A stretch of DNA of 5,385 nt from Nitrososphaerota archaeon (GCA_030611185.1 JAUWQG010000069.1:1-5385); one strand, 5' to 3'; shown: positions 1-5,385, counted from the first letter of the stretch. Notes: a model not told the origin generated them from the letters alone. Numbers and translations are program-made.

Positions 1-611
1 AGTTTCTTGTATCCATTTGCTGGATCAACAATGGCAATTCCATACATGCCTGCAAGGACATGTTGGTCCATTCCAACAAGGTGAACACCAGAACAGTGGT
101 ATTTGAAAACACCTGCAGATTCTGCAATGTAACAGAATTGCTTTGATTCTCCAGGATTAACGGAGTCAAAAGCTAATGCTGTTATTTGTGATGCGTGCAT
201 ATCGTTACCGTGTCCAGTAACTTCATCAGCTGGAATTGTAAGTGTCATTTTTACAACATCACCTTGTGTAACTCTTAGTGTTGGTCCTGGGACTTGTCCA
301 CTAAAGGTCATGGCATTGTATGTCTTACCTCCCATAATTGGAAGTTCGACGCTTTCGCCAGTGAGGTTAAACTCAACAACATTTCGTCCAGTTGATTCTA
401 GTGCACCACAATCAGTTTCTGCAAATGCTTGTGGCATTACGAGCTGTAAACCGCCCATTTGATGGATTTGCTCTAGTACATTAATGTCTAATTTTGATGC
501 ATCAAGAGATTGTCCAGCAATCTGGGTTTGTGTGTATGTGCTTCCGAATAAGGTTGCCCCCATTACAGCTACTGCTGCAATAGTAAAGAGCATACTAGTA
601 CGCTTATTCAT
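1..611 (-). CDS. nirK: Copper-containing nitrite reductase (NirK), N-terminal part, cut by window edge
   Basis: Secreted multicopper oxidase of the NirK type, expected to reduce nitrite to nitric oxide outside the cytoplasmic membrane. The 203 visible residues start at ATG 611 (MNKRTSMLFTIAAVAVMGAT), a signal peptide or membrane anchor with a hydrophobic core at about residues 7-23. After a linker, a cupredoxin domain begins near residue 78. Copper ligands align with classical NirK: H134-x-x-D137-x-H139 matches HNVDFH (type 1 His, catalytic Asp, type 2 His). H172-C173 then H184 and M189 match the type 2 His, type 1 Cys, type 1 His and type 1 Met. The conserved FSGQVPGPTLRV segment lies at 103-114. 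The second cupredoxin domain and remaining type 2 ligand should lie beyond position 1. A TATA-like box 27 bp upstream of the ATG suggests a leaderless, strongly transcribed gene. The conserved Asp argues for a nitrite reductase rather than another two-domain oxidase, but the missing C-terminus leaves some doubt. Confidence 0.88.
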   Translation of the reverse strand, partial: MNKRTSMLFTIAAVAVMGATLFGSTYTQTQIAGQSLDASKLDINVLEQIHQMGGLQLVMPQAFAETDCGALESTGRNVVEFNLTGESVELPIMGGKTYNAMTFSGQVPGPTLRVTQGDVVKMTLTIPADEVTGHGNDMHASQITALAFDSVNPGESKQFCYIAESAGVFKYHCSGVHLVGMDQHVLAGMYGIAIVDPANGYKK

Positions 612-634
612 TAAGCATCGTGATCTGCGATTCC

Positions 635-646
635 TATATAATAATT
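635..646 (-). promoter_or_regulatory. TATA box of nirK promoter
   Basis: On the minus strand the sequence reads aattattatata, a good archaeal TATA element. Its centre is about 27 bp upstream of the nirK ATG at 611, so transcription should start at or within a few bases of the start codon (leaderless mRNA). No ribosome binding site lies between them, which fits. The position is inferred from spacing only. Confidence 0.55.
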
Positions 647-660
647 GGCATTATGGACAT

Positions 661-673
661 TTTAAAAATTTAT
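661..673 (+). promoter_or_regulatory. Candidate TATA box for the lyase-methylthiotransferase unit
   Basis: The A/T-only stretch tttaaaaatttat is the only TATA-like element in the 612-723 divergent spacer at a plausible distance from the TTG start at 724. A start site about 25 bp downstream (near 690-695) would leave a 5' leader of roughly 30 nt. The stretch is nearly symmetrical and could also act toward nirK. A second weaker candidate, aaaataaag (705-713), is too close to 724 for a normal spacing. Confidence 0.3.
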
Positions 674-723
674 GAGAAATCCTGAAAAACAATGAATAGT
701 GGGGAAAATAAAGATAGTTTGAC

Positions 724-2085
724 TTGAAGTTTCGATTAGACCAAGATTCTCTTGGCAAAGTCAAAATTCCTTCAGATGCATATTATGGAGCATTTACAGG
801 CAGAGCAATAAAACAATACCATGTAACTGGAAACAGGGCACATGAAAATCTGATAAAATCTTTTGTGATGATAAAACGATCGGCAGCTATTGCAAATATG
901 AAAACCAGTGCAATTGATACAAAGCGTGGAAAAGCAATTGTTGCTGCATGTGATAAGATACTATCTGGAAAATACGTTGATCAATTTGTAGTGGATATGA
1001 TTAATTCTGGCGCAGGAACTGCCTTTAACATGAATTCAAATGAAGTAATTTCAAATGTCGCACTAGAAGTACTTCACAAGAAAAAAGGAGAATATCAGTA
1101 TTTACATCCTAATGATCATGTCAACATGTCACAATCAAGTAACGACACATACCCTACTGCAATGCACGTTGCAATTCTAATTAATCTCAAAGACACCATC
1201 CCTGCAATTGATAAATTAATAAAATCATTAACAAAAAAATCAAAACAATTTTCATCATTTAAAAAAATCGGTAGAACACATTTGATGGATGCACTTCCAG
1301 TTACCCTTGGAAATGAATTTGCAGCCTATGTTACCTCTATTACTAAAGCAAAAAATGCAATTGTTGTAGCTCAAAAAGAGTTACAATATGTTGCACTAGG
1401 AGGTACTGCAGTTGGAACTGGTGCAAACACTCCCAAAGGGTATAGAAAAATTGCAATATCAGAGCTTGCTAAAATTTCTAAACTTCCAATAAAGCCTGAA
1501 AAAGACATGCAGTTTGCCTTACAGAGTAAATTTCCAGTATCAAATCTTTCAGGAGCTTTACGCAATTTAGCACTTGAGATAAACAAACTTGCAAATGACA
1601 TCAGATTGATGGCATCAGGACCAATAGCAGGATTAGCAGAATTAGGAATACCTGCAGTTCACGCTGGCTCATCAATCATGCCAGGTAAAGTAAATCCATC
1701 ATTAGCAGAGTGCATGAATATGATATGTTTTAACATAATCGGAAATGATACTGCCGTCTCTAATGCTGTACAGGGTGGACAGTTTGAGCTAAATGTAATG
1801 TTGCCTGGAATGCTAAAGTGCATGTTAGAATCAACTGACATGCTAAAAAATTTCTTGCCAATATTTTCTGCAAATCTAATTGATGGATTAACTGCAAATA
1901 AAGAAAAACTGAAAAAAGATATTGAAAACAGCCCAGTGATTGTTACTCTTCTTACACCAAAGATAGGATATCTCAAATCTGCAGAATTATTCAAAGAATC
2001 TCTAAAGACGGGCAAGACAATAAGAGAATTGGTTGTTTCAAAGAAGCTATTAAGTAACAAAGAAATCGACTCCCTATTTGGATAA
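724..2085 (+). CDS. Class II aspartase/fumarase family lyase (aspartate ammonia-lyase or fumarate hydratase)
   Basis: Cytoplasmic homotetrameric lyase that forms fumarate, by deaminating aspartate (aspartase) or dehydrating malate (fumarase). The length of 453 residues is near the family norm of 460-470. The signature loop GSSIMPGKVNP is at 315-325, with the catalytic serine and substrate-binding Lys/Asn. Other active-site segments are SGAGT (95-99) with NMNSNEV (102-108), QSSND (137-141), GRTH (183-186) and LGGTAVGTG (225-233). The assignment is mixed. The N-terminal PSDAYYG, the KGEYQYLHPNDHVN block and the C-terminal GKTIRELVVSKKLLS tail resemble aspartases, whereas S138-S139 (aspartases usually have S-T) is fumarase-like. 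H186 occurs in fumarases and in some aspartases. TTG at 724 is the only sensible start: an in-frame stop lies at 715-717 and the protein begins where family members begin. The next gene starts 3 nt after the stop, suggesting co-transcription. Family membership is certain; the substrate is not. Confidence 0.9.
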   Translation: MKFRLDQDSLGKVKIPSDAYYGAFTGRAIKQYHVTGNRAHENLIKSFVMIKRSAAIANMKTSAIDTKRGKAIVAACDKILSGKYVDQFVVDMINSGAGTAFNMNSNEVISNVALEVLHKKKGEYQYLHPNDHVNMSQSSNDTYPTAMHVAILINLKDTIPAIDKLIKSLTKKSKQFSSFKKIGRTHLMDALPVTLGNEFAAYVTSITKAKNAIVVAQKELQYVALGGTAVGTGANTPKGYRKIAISELAKISKLPIKPEKDMQFALQSKFPVSNLSGALRNLALEINKLANDIRLMASGPIAGLAELGIPAVHAGSSIMPGKVNPSLAECMNMICFNIIGNDTAVSNAVQGGQFELNVMLPGMLKCMLESTDMLKNFLPIFSANLIDGLTANKEKLKKDIENSPVIVTLLTPKIGYLKSAELFKESLKTGKTIRELVVSKKLLSNKEIDSLFG

Positions 2086-2088
2086 ATC

Positions 2089-3357
2089 ATGGCAAAGATC
2101 TTTGTAGAAGCATATGGATGCTCGGCTAGTTTTTCAGATTCAGAGATGATTTCAGGATTAATCCTAAATGGAGGTCATACACTTGTTGATAATTCGTCAG
2201 AATCAGACTTGAATATTGTAGTAACTTGTTCTGTTAAAGATGCAACTGCAAATAAAATGATTCATAGAATAAAATCTCTAAAAACAAAACCATTGATAGT
2301 AGCTGGTTGTCTTCCAAAAGCTGAAAAATTAACAGTTGAAAAATTCTCAGAAAATGCAAGTATGTTGGGACCAAATTCACTGGGAAAAACATTGCAAGTA
2401 ATAGACTCTACATTAAAAGGAACCAAATTGATTGCTCTTGAAGACACTGATCTTTCAAAAGTTGGTCTTCCAAAAGTAAGATTGAATCCAGTGGTAGGCA
2501 TAGTGGAGATAGCAAGTGGTTGCATGAGTGAATGTACCTTTTGTCAAACCAAATTATCCAAAGGAGATTTGACAAGTTATAGAATCGGAGATATTGTAAG
2601 ACAAATTGAAACTGAAATCAACGATGGCTGCAAAGAAATTTGGTTAACCTCGACTGATAATGGATGTTATGGGTTTGATATCAATACAGATTTACCATCT
2701 CTTATTGATACAGTGGTAGAAATTCCTCAGGATTTTAAAGTTAGAGTGGGAATGATGAACCCGATGTATATGGCGAGAATTAGAGAAAATTTGATTAAGT
2801 CATTTGAAAATGATAAAGTCTATAAATTTCTGCACATACCAGTTCAAAGTGGAAGCAATACTGTTCTAAACGATATGAAAAGAGGGCACACCGTGGAAAC
2901 TTTTAGAGATGTAGTAAAAAAAGCAAGAGATAGATTTCCTGAATTTACCATTTCCACTGATGTTATAGTAGGTTTTCCATCTGAAACTCAGGAGGACTTT
3001 GAGAAAACTGTAAACTTGCTAAAAGAAACAAGACCAGATGTTGTCAATCTTTCAAAGTATAGTGCAAGACCAGGTACTGAAGCTGCAGAATGGGAACAAA
3101 TTGATGTGTCAGTAGTAAAAAAGAGAAGCAAAGAAATTTTTGAATTGATTAATCAAATAGCATTTGAGAATAATCAGAAATGGATTGGTTGGAGAGGAGA
3201 CGTATTTTTTGACGAGAAAACAGAAGAAGGAATCAAAGGAAGGAATTTTGCATACAAATCGATCTTCGTAGATGAGAATGTAGAGATAGGGCAGACACAC
3301 ACTATAGAGATCACAAATGTCACCAAGCACAGTCTTGTTGGAAAGATCGCAAGCTAA
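2089..3357 (+). CDS. Radical-SAM tRNA t6A37 methylthiotransferase (archaeal e-MtaB/CDKAL1-like)
   Basis: Predicted to attach a methylthio group to C2 of N6-threonylcarbamoyladenosine at position 37 of ANN-decoding tRNAs, using two 4Fe-4S clusters and SAM. The 422 residues show the full three-domain layout. An N-terminal UPF0004 domain carries three auxiliary-cluster cysteines: C11 (EAYGCSAS), C47 (VVTCSVK) and C74 (VAGCLPK). The radical-SAM barrel has CxxxCxxC at C145, C149 and C152, and the family block HIPVQSGSNTVLNDMKRGHT at 249-268, followed by STDVIVGFPSET (289-300). A C-terminal TRAM RNA-binding domain spans about 362-420. The diverged YGCSASFSD replaces the bacterial YGCQMN motif, fitting the archaeal/eukaryotic e-MtaB branch more than MiaB (ms2i6A) or RimO. 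The start is ATG 2089, 3 nt after the preceding stop and without a visible Shine-Dalgarno, so translation is probably coupled to the upstream lyase. The exact tRNA base modified is inferred from the subfamily. Confidence 0.88.
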   Translation: MAKIFVEAYGCSASFSDSEMISGLILNGGHTLVDNSSESDLNIVVTCSVKDATANKMIHRIKSLKTKPLIVAGCLPKAEKLTVEKFSENASMLGPNSLGKTLQVIDSTLKGTKLIALEDTDLSKVGLPKVRLNPVVGIVEIASGCMSECTFCQTKLSKGDLTSYRIGDIVRQIETEINDGCKEIWLTSTDNGCYGFDINTDLPSLIDTVVEIPQDFKVRVGMMNPMYMARIRENLIKSFENDKVYKFLHIPVQSGSNTVLNDMKRGHTVETFRDVVKKARDRFPEFTISTDVIVGFPSETQEDFEKTVNLLKETRPDVVNLSKYSARPGTEAAEWEQIDVSVVKKRSKEIFELINQIAFENNQKWIGWRGDVFFDEKTEEGIKGRNFAYKSIFVDENVEIGQTHTIEITNVTKHSLVGKIAS

Positions 3358-3404
3358 ATTGTTTTGATATAGGTTTTGTGTCTAAAATAGGTATTAGATC
3401 TCAC

Positions 3405-3420
3405 AAAAACGTGGGTTTTT
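3405..3420 (+). terminator. Weak hairpin/T-run, possible terminator after the methylthiotransferase
   Basis: AAAAAC (3405-3410) can pair with GTTTTT (3415-3420) around a gtgg loop, and the 3' arm provides a run of five T residues. It lies about 50 nt past the stop at 3357, a reasonable place for the end of the 724-3357 unit. The stem is short and A-T rich, and archaeal termination depends mostly on the T-run, so the call is tentative. Confidence 0.3.
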
Positions 3421-3503
3421 AGGATCATTATTACTTATTGACTACTAATTGTAAAATTGTCTCAAAAAATTTTATTTAAAAAACAAATCTAAAACCATCA
3501 AGT

Positions 3504-3515
3504 CTTTATTTATTA
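3504..3515 (+). promoter_or_regulatory. TATA box for the PPOX-family gene
   Basis: ctttatttatta is a TATA-like element centred about 23-25 bp before the ATG at 3532, predicting a leaderless transcript. Another TATA-like stretch, ttttatttaaaa (3471-3482), lies farther upstream and would give a leader of about 30 nt. The closer element matches the spacing seen for nirK and the methyltransferase and is preferred. Confidence 0.45.
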
Positions 3516-3531
3516 ATAATATAATTTCAGC

Positions 3532-3900
3532 ATGTCAAGTCTTGAGAATTTACAATCTCAAAAATACATTTCGCTTGAAACTTATAAAAAAAATAATCAG
3601 CCAATCCGAACACCTGTCTGGTTTGTAATTCAAAATGACCTGATTTATGTAATAACGCGAATAAAGACAGGAAAAGTAAAACGCATAAAAAACAACCCCC
3701 ATGTGAAATTAGCTCCCTGTACCTTCAAGGGTAAACCCACTGGAGAATGGGTTGAAGGAAATACATCAAAGGTCTCAGGTCAAGAATCAGAAAAGGCAAT
3801 CAAACTTAGGAAGAAGAAGTATGGATTTATGACAAACATTGCTCAATTTGCAAGCAGAGGAAAAGGCGACCTAGTCGTATTTTCAATAAAATTAGAATGA
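3532..3900 (+). CDS. PPOX-class split beta-barrel protein, probably F420-dependent (Rv2061-like)
   Basis: Small cytoplasmic flavin/deazaflavin-binding protein of the pyridoxamine-5'-phosphate-oxidase-like fold. At 122 residues it matches the short Rv2061-type PPOX family, whose members use coenzyme F420 for redox chemistry on mostly unknown substrates. The family pattern is clear. An opening KYISLETYKKNNQPIRTPVWFV (11-32) forms the first strands. It is followed by LIYVITRIKTGKVKRIKNNP (37-56), where the TGKVKRI stretch is the usual phosphate/cofactor-contact region, and then by HVKLAPC (57-63). A basic helix, KAIKLRKKKYG (88-98), precedes the last strand GDLVVFSIKLE. The start is ATG 3532, 24 bp after a TATA-like box. 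The gene precedes a UbiE-like methyltransferase on the same strand, but the 82-nt gap holds a separate promoter candidate, so co-transcription is uncertain. The cofactor is inferred from family resemblance; an FMN or heme-related role is possible. Confidence 0.78.
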   Translation: MSSLENLQSQKYISLETYKKNNQPIRTPVWFVIQNDLIYVITRIKTGKVKRIKNNPHVKLAPCTFKGKPTGEWVEGNTSKVSGQESEKAIKLRKKKYGFMTNIAQFASRGKGDLVVFSIKLE

Positions 3901-3951
3901 TAAATTAATTTTGAAAATGTCTAAAAGCAGAATGATGAAATGGTCACATAA

Positions 3952-3965
3952 ACTTCTTTAAAGAA
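3952..3965 (+). promoter_or_regulatory. TATA box/12-bp palindrome upstream of the methyltransferase
   Basis: The sequence acttctttaaagaa includes TTCTTTAAAGAA (3954-3965), a perfect 12-bp inverted repeat. Its TTTAAA centre sits about 23-24 bp before the GTG start at 3983, the distance expected for a TATA box feeding a leaderless mRNA. The symmetry could also make it a dimeric regulator site overlapping the promoter, but in A/T-rich DNA it may be chance. Confidence 0.4.
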
Positions 3966-3982
3966 AAAAACTAGAGCATATT

Positions 3983-4666
3983 GTGATTGCAGAAAACCCA
4001 AAAGACTATGTTCCTCAATTTTTCAATGAAACATCAAACTCGTATGACAGAATAGTTCATTGGACCACATTTGGCAAAGATAGTTTATGGAAAAATAAAA
4101 TTCTAGAACAACTATCTAATGAGAATACAGTCTTAGATCTTGCCTGTGGTACTGGAATACTTACCAAACAAATTGCCCAAAAAATCCCACAAGCTGAAAT
4201 TGTTGGTGTAGATATCACTAAAACATATCTTGAAAAAGCAAAAAAGAAATTAAATTCTTACCCAAACATTTCTTTTGTTTATTCGGATGCAGAAAAACTT
4301 AATCTAGGAAGAAAATTTGATTGCATTACTGCTTCTTACTTGCCAAAATATTGTGATCCTACAATCTTGATAAAAATTTGTCTTGAGCATCTTAATGACG
4401 GTGGAAAAATAATCCTGCACGACTTTACATACCCAAAAAACAGATTTATAAGAAAAATGTGGGACTTGTACTTTAAGGTCCTTCATTTTACAGGTTTTTT
4501 TATTCCTAGTTGGAATAGTGTCTTTGTTGATTTACCACATTTGATTAGGGCATCTAATTGGGTACATGAATATCAAAAAACCATGAAAACAAACGGGTTG
4601 AAAACAAATTTACAAGAATTAACGTGGGGCTCTTCAGCTATTCTTACTGGCACCAAGGTTCTCTAG
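3983..4666 (+). CDS. UbiE/MenG-like SAM-dependent methyltransferase
   Basis: Class I Rossmann-fold methyltransferase, 227 residues, probably cytoplasmic or membrane-associated, resembling the quinone C-methyltransferases UbiE (ubiquinone/menaquinone) and MenG. The N-terminal YDRIVHWTTFGKDSLW (21-36) aligns without gaps to the UbiE family signature (YDxMNxxxSxxxHxxW), with several positions substituted, including the His. SAM-binding motif I is LDLACGTG (51-58). The ribose-binding acidic residue is D77 in VGVD, and SDAEKL (101-106) is the adenine-side motif. FDCITASYLPKY (112-123) and GGKIILHDFTYP (140-151) correspond to the FDxIT and GGxxxxLEFS blocks of UbiE. The C-terminal WGSSAILTGTK resembles the family's terminal strand. 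The start is GTG 3983, preceded closely by a TATA-like box with no ribosome site. Its 3' end overlaps the oppositely oriented chorismate-lyase-like gene by 33 bp, and a UbiA-like gene lies beyond. The substrate is probably a prenylated quinone precursor, but a general small-molecule methyltransferase cannot be excluded. Confidence 0.8.
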   Translation: MIAENPKDYVPQFFNETSNSYDRIVHWTTFGKDSLWKNKILEQLSNENTVLDLACGTGILTKQIAQKIPQAEIVGVDITKTYLEKAKKKLNSYPNISFVYSDAEKLNLGRKFDCITASYLPKYCDPTILIKICLEHLNDGGKIILHDFTYPKNRFIRKMWDLYFKVLHFTGFFIPSWNSVFVDLPHLIRASNWVHEYQKTMKTNGLKTNLQELTWGSSAILTGTKVL

Positions 4667-5065
4667 TCTGATTTCCTCCAAAATGGTAAACCATACAGTT
4701 CCATCAACAATGATTTCATATTCTCTTGTTGCCTTGTTTCCATCAGAATGATGATTCATAGATATTACTTTTCTTGTAGCACTAATGTTATTTTGAATTA
4801 GAATTGAGCCTATACCTTGTTTTTTCTTTAAGAGTTCATCTAGGATAAATTCTGGCAAAACAGTAGAATCAAATTTCGCATGAGCCTTAATCACTGGTAA
4901 TTCATCAGAAGAAATCGTAACTTTTCTCTCAAATTTGTGAGGAGAAACAGTATTTTGCTCTATTATTTGTAATTTAATATCGCTGTTTAAAATTTCCTCA
5001 AGAACATCAACCACTTTACCTACTGGCACAGCTAATATTTTTTCTAACAAATTCTCAGTACTCAT
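4634..5065 (-). CDS. Chorismate-lyase (UbiC-like/DUF98) family protein
   Basis: Predicted member of the chorismate pyruvate-lyase fold, whose enzymes convert chorismate to 4-hydroxybenzoate plus pyruvate. From ATG 5065 it has 143 residues, comparable with UbiC (about 165) and archaeal homologues. Family landmarks in order are ERKVTI (46-51) with R47 as the probable chorismate-binding arginine, IKAHAKF (59-65), the glycine loop GIGSIL (84-89), R98, the REYEI strand (114-118) and FTILEEI (126-132) with E130 in the place of the catalytic-site glutamate. There is no helix-turn-helix domain, which argues against the structurally related GntR/UTRA regulators. A TTG at 5074 would add MYS, but ATG 5065 is preferred. 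The gene begins 14 nt after the stop of the UbiA-like gene, so the two are probably co-transcribed. Its tail overlaps the methyltransferase by 33 bp. 4-hydroxybenzoate could feed a prenylated quinone or a pterin cofactor. The family call rests on short motifs recalled by eye. Confidence 0.65.
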   Translation of the reverse strand: MSTENLLEKILAVPVGKVVDVLEEILNSDIKLQIIEQNTVSPHKFERKVTISSDELPVIKAHAKFDSTVLPEFILDELLKKKQGIGSILIQNNISATRKVISMNHHSDGNKATREYEIIVDGTVWFTILEEIRLENLGASKNS

Positions 5066-5079
5066 AGAATACAATTTAT

Positions 5080-5385
5080 CTAAAGATGTATTAAAACAAA
5101 ATACAAAACTGTGCTCGAAATTACAACTAAACTTATCATCTTGAGAATTATTTCTTTTTGGTGAAATACTTCATATCGTGCATTTTTTTGTTTAAGATCT
5201 TTGTACTTTCTTGATGTAGTAATCAAAAGATAACTTGTAAATCCAGCAATTACCGATAACAATACAGTTTCAACAGATATGGTATTTGATTGAATTGTAG
5301 CCCCAGCAAAAACTGGTAAAATTCCCCAAGATATGACAAATGAAGAATTGTTGTGAAATTTTCCGCCAAATAGTTCTAGATTGTA
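5080..5385 (-). CDS. UbiA-family membrane prenyltransferase, C-terminal 101 residues, cut by window edge
   Basis: The minus-strand frame is open from the right edge to a TAG at 5080-5082, so this is the end of a larger gene. It starts with YNLELFGGKFHNN and continues SSFVISWGILPVFAGATIQS. That [NLE-x-FGG-x-FH ... WG-x-x-P-x-x-x-G] pattern is familiar from one branch of UbiA prenyltransferases, which transfer isoprenoid chains to aromatic rings in the membrane. Three hydrophobic segments are visible at about residues 14-31, 37-57 and 79-101 of the fragment. A basic loop, SRKYKDLKQKNARY, lies between the last two. The Asp-rich catalytic motifs that would prove activity lie outside the window. 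The downstream chorismate-lyase-like gene begins 14 nt later on the same strand, so its product may supply the aromatic acceptor. The UbiA call is by motif memory and topology and is moderately secure. The TTG at 5262 is internal, not a start. Confidence 0.65.
   Translation of the reverse strand, partial: YNLELFGGKFHNNSSFVISWGILPVFAGATIQSNTISVETVLLSVIAGFTSYLLITTSRKYKDLKQKNARYEVFHQKEIILKMISLVVISSTVLYFVLIHL

Noticed and set aside
484..675. 63-codon plus-strand open frame
   Set aside because: It lies almost entirely antisense to the signal-peptide end of nirK, whose copper motifs and promoter are convincing; its own protein shows no family features.
672..695. Seven-residue ATG microORF in the divergent spacer upstream of the lyase
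   Set aside because: Too short, no ribosome site, and inside the probable promoter/leader; nothing supports translation.
1371..2090. Two minus-strand open frames (1371-1601 and 1659-2090)
   Set aside because: Antisense to well-conserved regions of the lyase, including its signature loop; codon shadows.
2262..3330. Two minus-strand open frames (2262-2525 and 3109-3330)
   Set aside because: Antisense to the methylthiotransferase domains, with no recognisable protein features.
3358..3531. Possible tRNA or small RNA gene in the 174-nt intergenic region
   Set aside because: No cloverleaf, T-arm or strong stem was found; the content is explained by a weak terminator and promoter elements.
4304..4486. 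60-codon minus-strand open frame
   Set aside because: Antisense to the methyltransferase core motifs; no independent support.
5080..5262. Stand-alone 60-residue membrane protein starting at TTG 5262
   Set aside because: The same frame stays open to the window edge and its upstream part carries UbiA-like motifs, so this is the end of a longer gene.
1..5385. CRISPR array, insertion sequence or integrated element
   Set aside because: No regularly spaced repeats, transposase, integrase or long terminal inverted repeats were seen; genes look like a stable chromosomal core.

Overview
The window most likely comes from the chromosome of an ammonia-oxidising archaeon (Nitrososphaerota/Thaumarchaeota, probably Nitrosopumilus-like). 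The evidence is AT-rich DNA, dense short archaeal genes, TATA-like boxes about 23-27 bp ahead of several start codons (implying leaderless mRNAs), TTG and GTG starts, no clear Shine-Dalgarno sites, a secreted copper nitrite reductase of the AOA type, an archaeal-style MiaB/MtaB enzyme and a putative F420-dependent enzyme. The species is inferred from gene content and style only; no database comparison was possible.

Layout: (1) 1-611, minus strand: N-terminal 203 residues of NirK, running off the left edge. (2) 612-723: divergent promoter region. (3) 724-3357, plus strand: a class II aspartase/fumarase-family lyase followed 3 nt later by a radical-SAM tRNA methylthiotransferase, probably one transcription unit. 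(4) 3358-3531: AT-rich intergenic DNA with a weak terminator candidate and a promoter. (5) 3532-3900, plus: a small PPOX-type split beta-barrel protein resembling the F420-dependent Rv2061 family. (6) 3983-4666, plus: a UbiE/MenG-like SAM methyltransferase with its own promoter and a GTG start. (7) 4634-5065, minus: a chorismate-lyase (UbiC-like/DUF98) family protein whose 3' end overlaps the methyltransferase tail to tail. (8) 5080-5385, minus: the C-terminal 101 residues of a UbiA-type membrane prenyltransferase, running off the right edge and just upstream of the lyase in the same apparent operon.

The right third is the most interesting part. A UbiA-like prenyltransferase, a UbiC-like chorismate lyase and a UbiE-like C-methyltransferase lie side by side. 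Those three activities (4-hydroxybenzoate formation, ring prenylation, ring methylation) are the skeleton of a ubiquinone-type route, yet AOA are known for menaquinones. The locus may make a prenylated aromatic cofactor or quinone by an undescribed route, or it may hold divergent members of these families with other jobs. NirK and the lyase/tRNA-modification pair look like unrelated neighbours.
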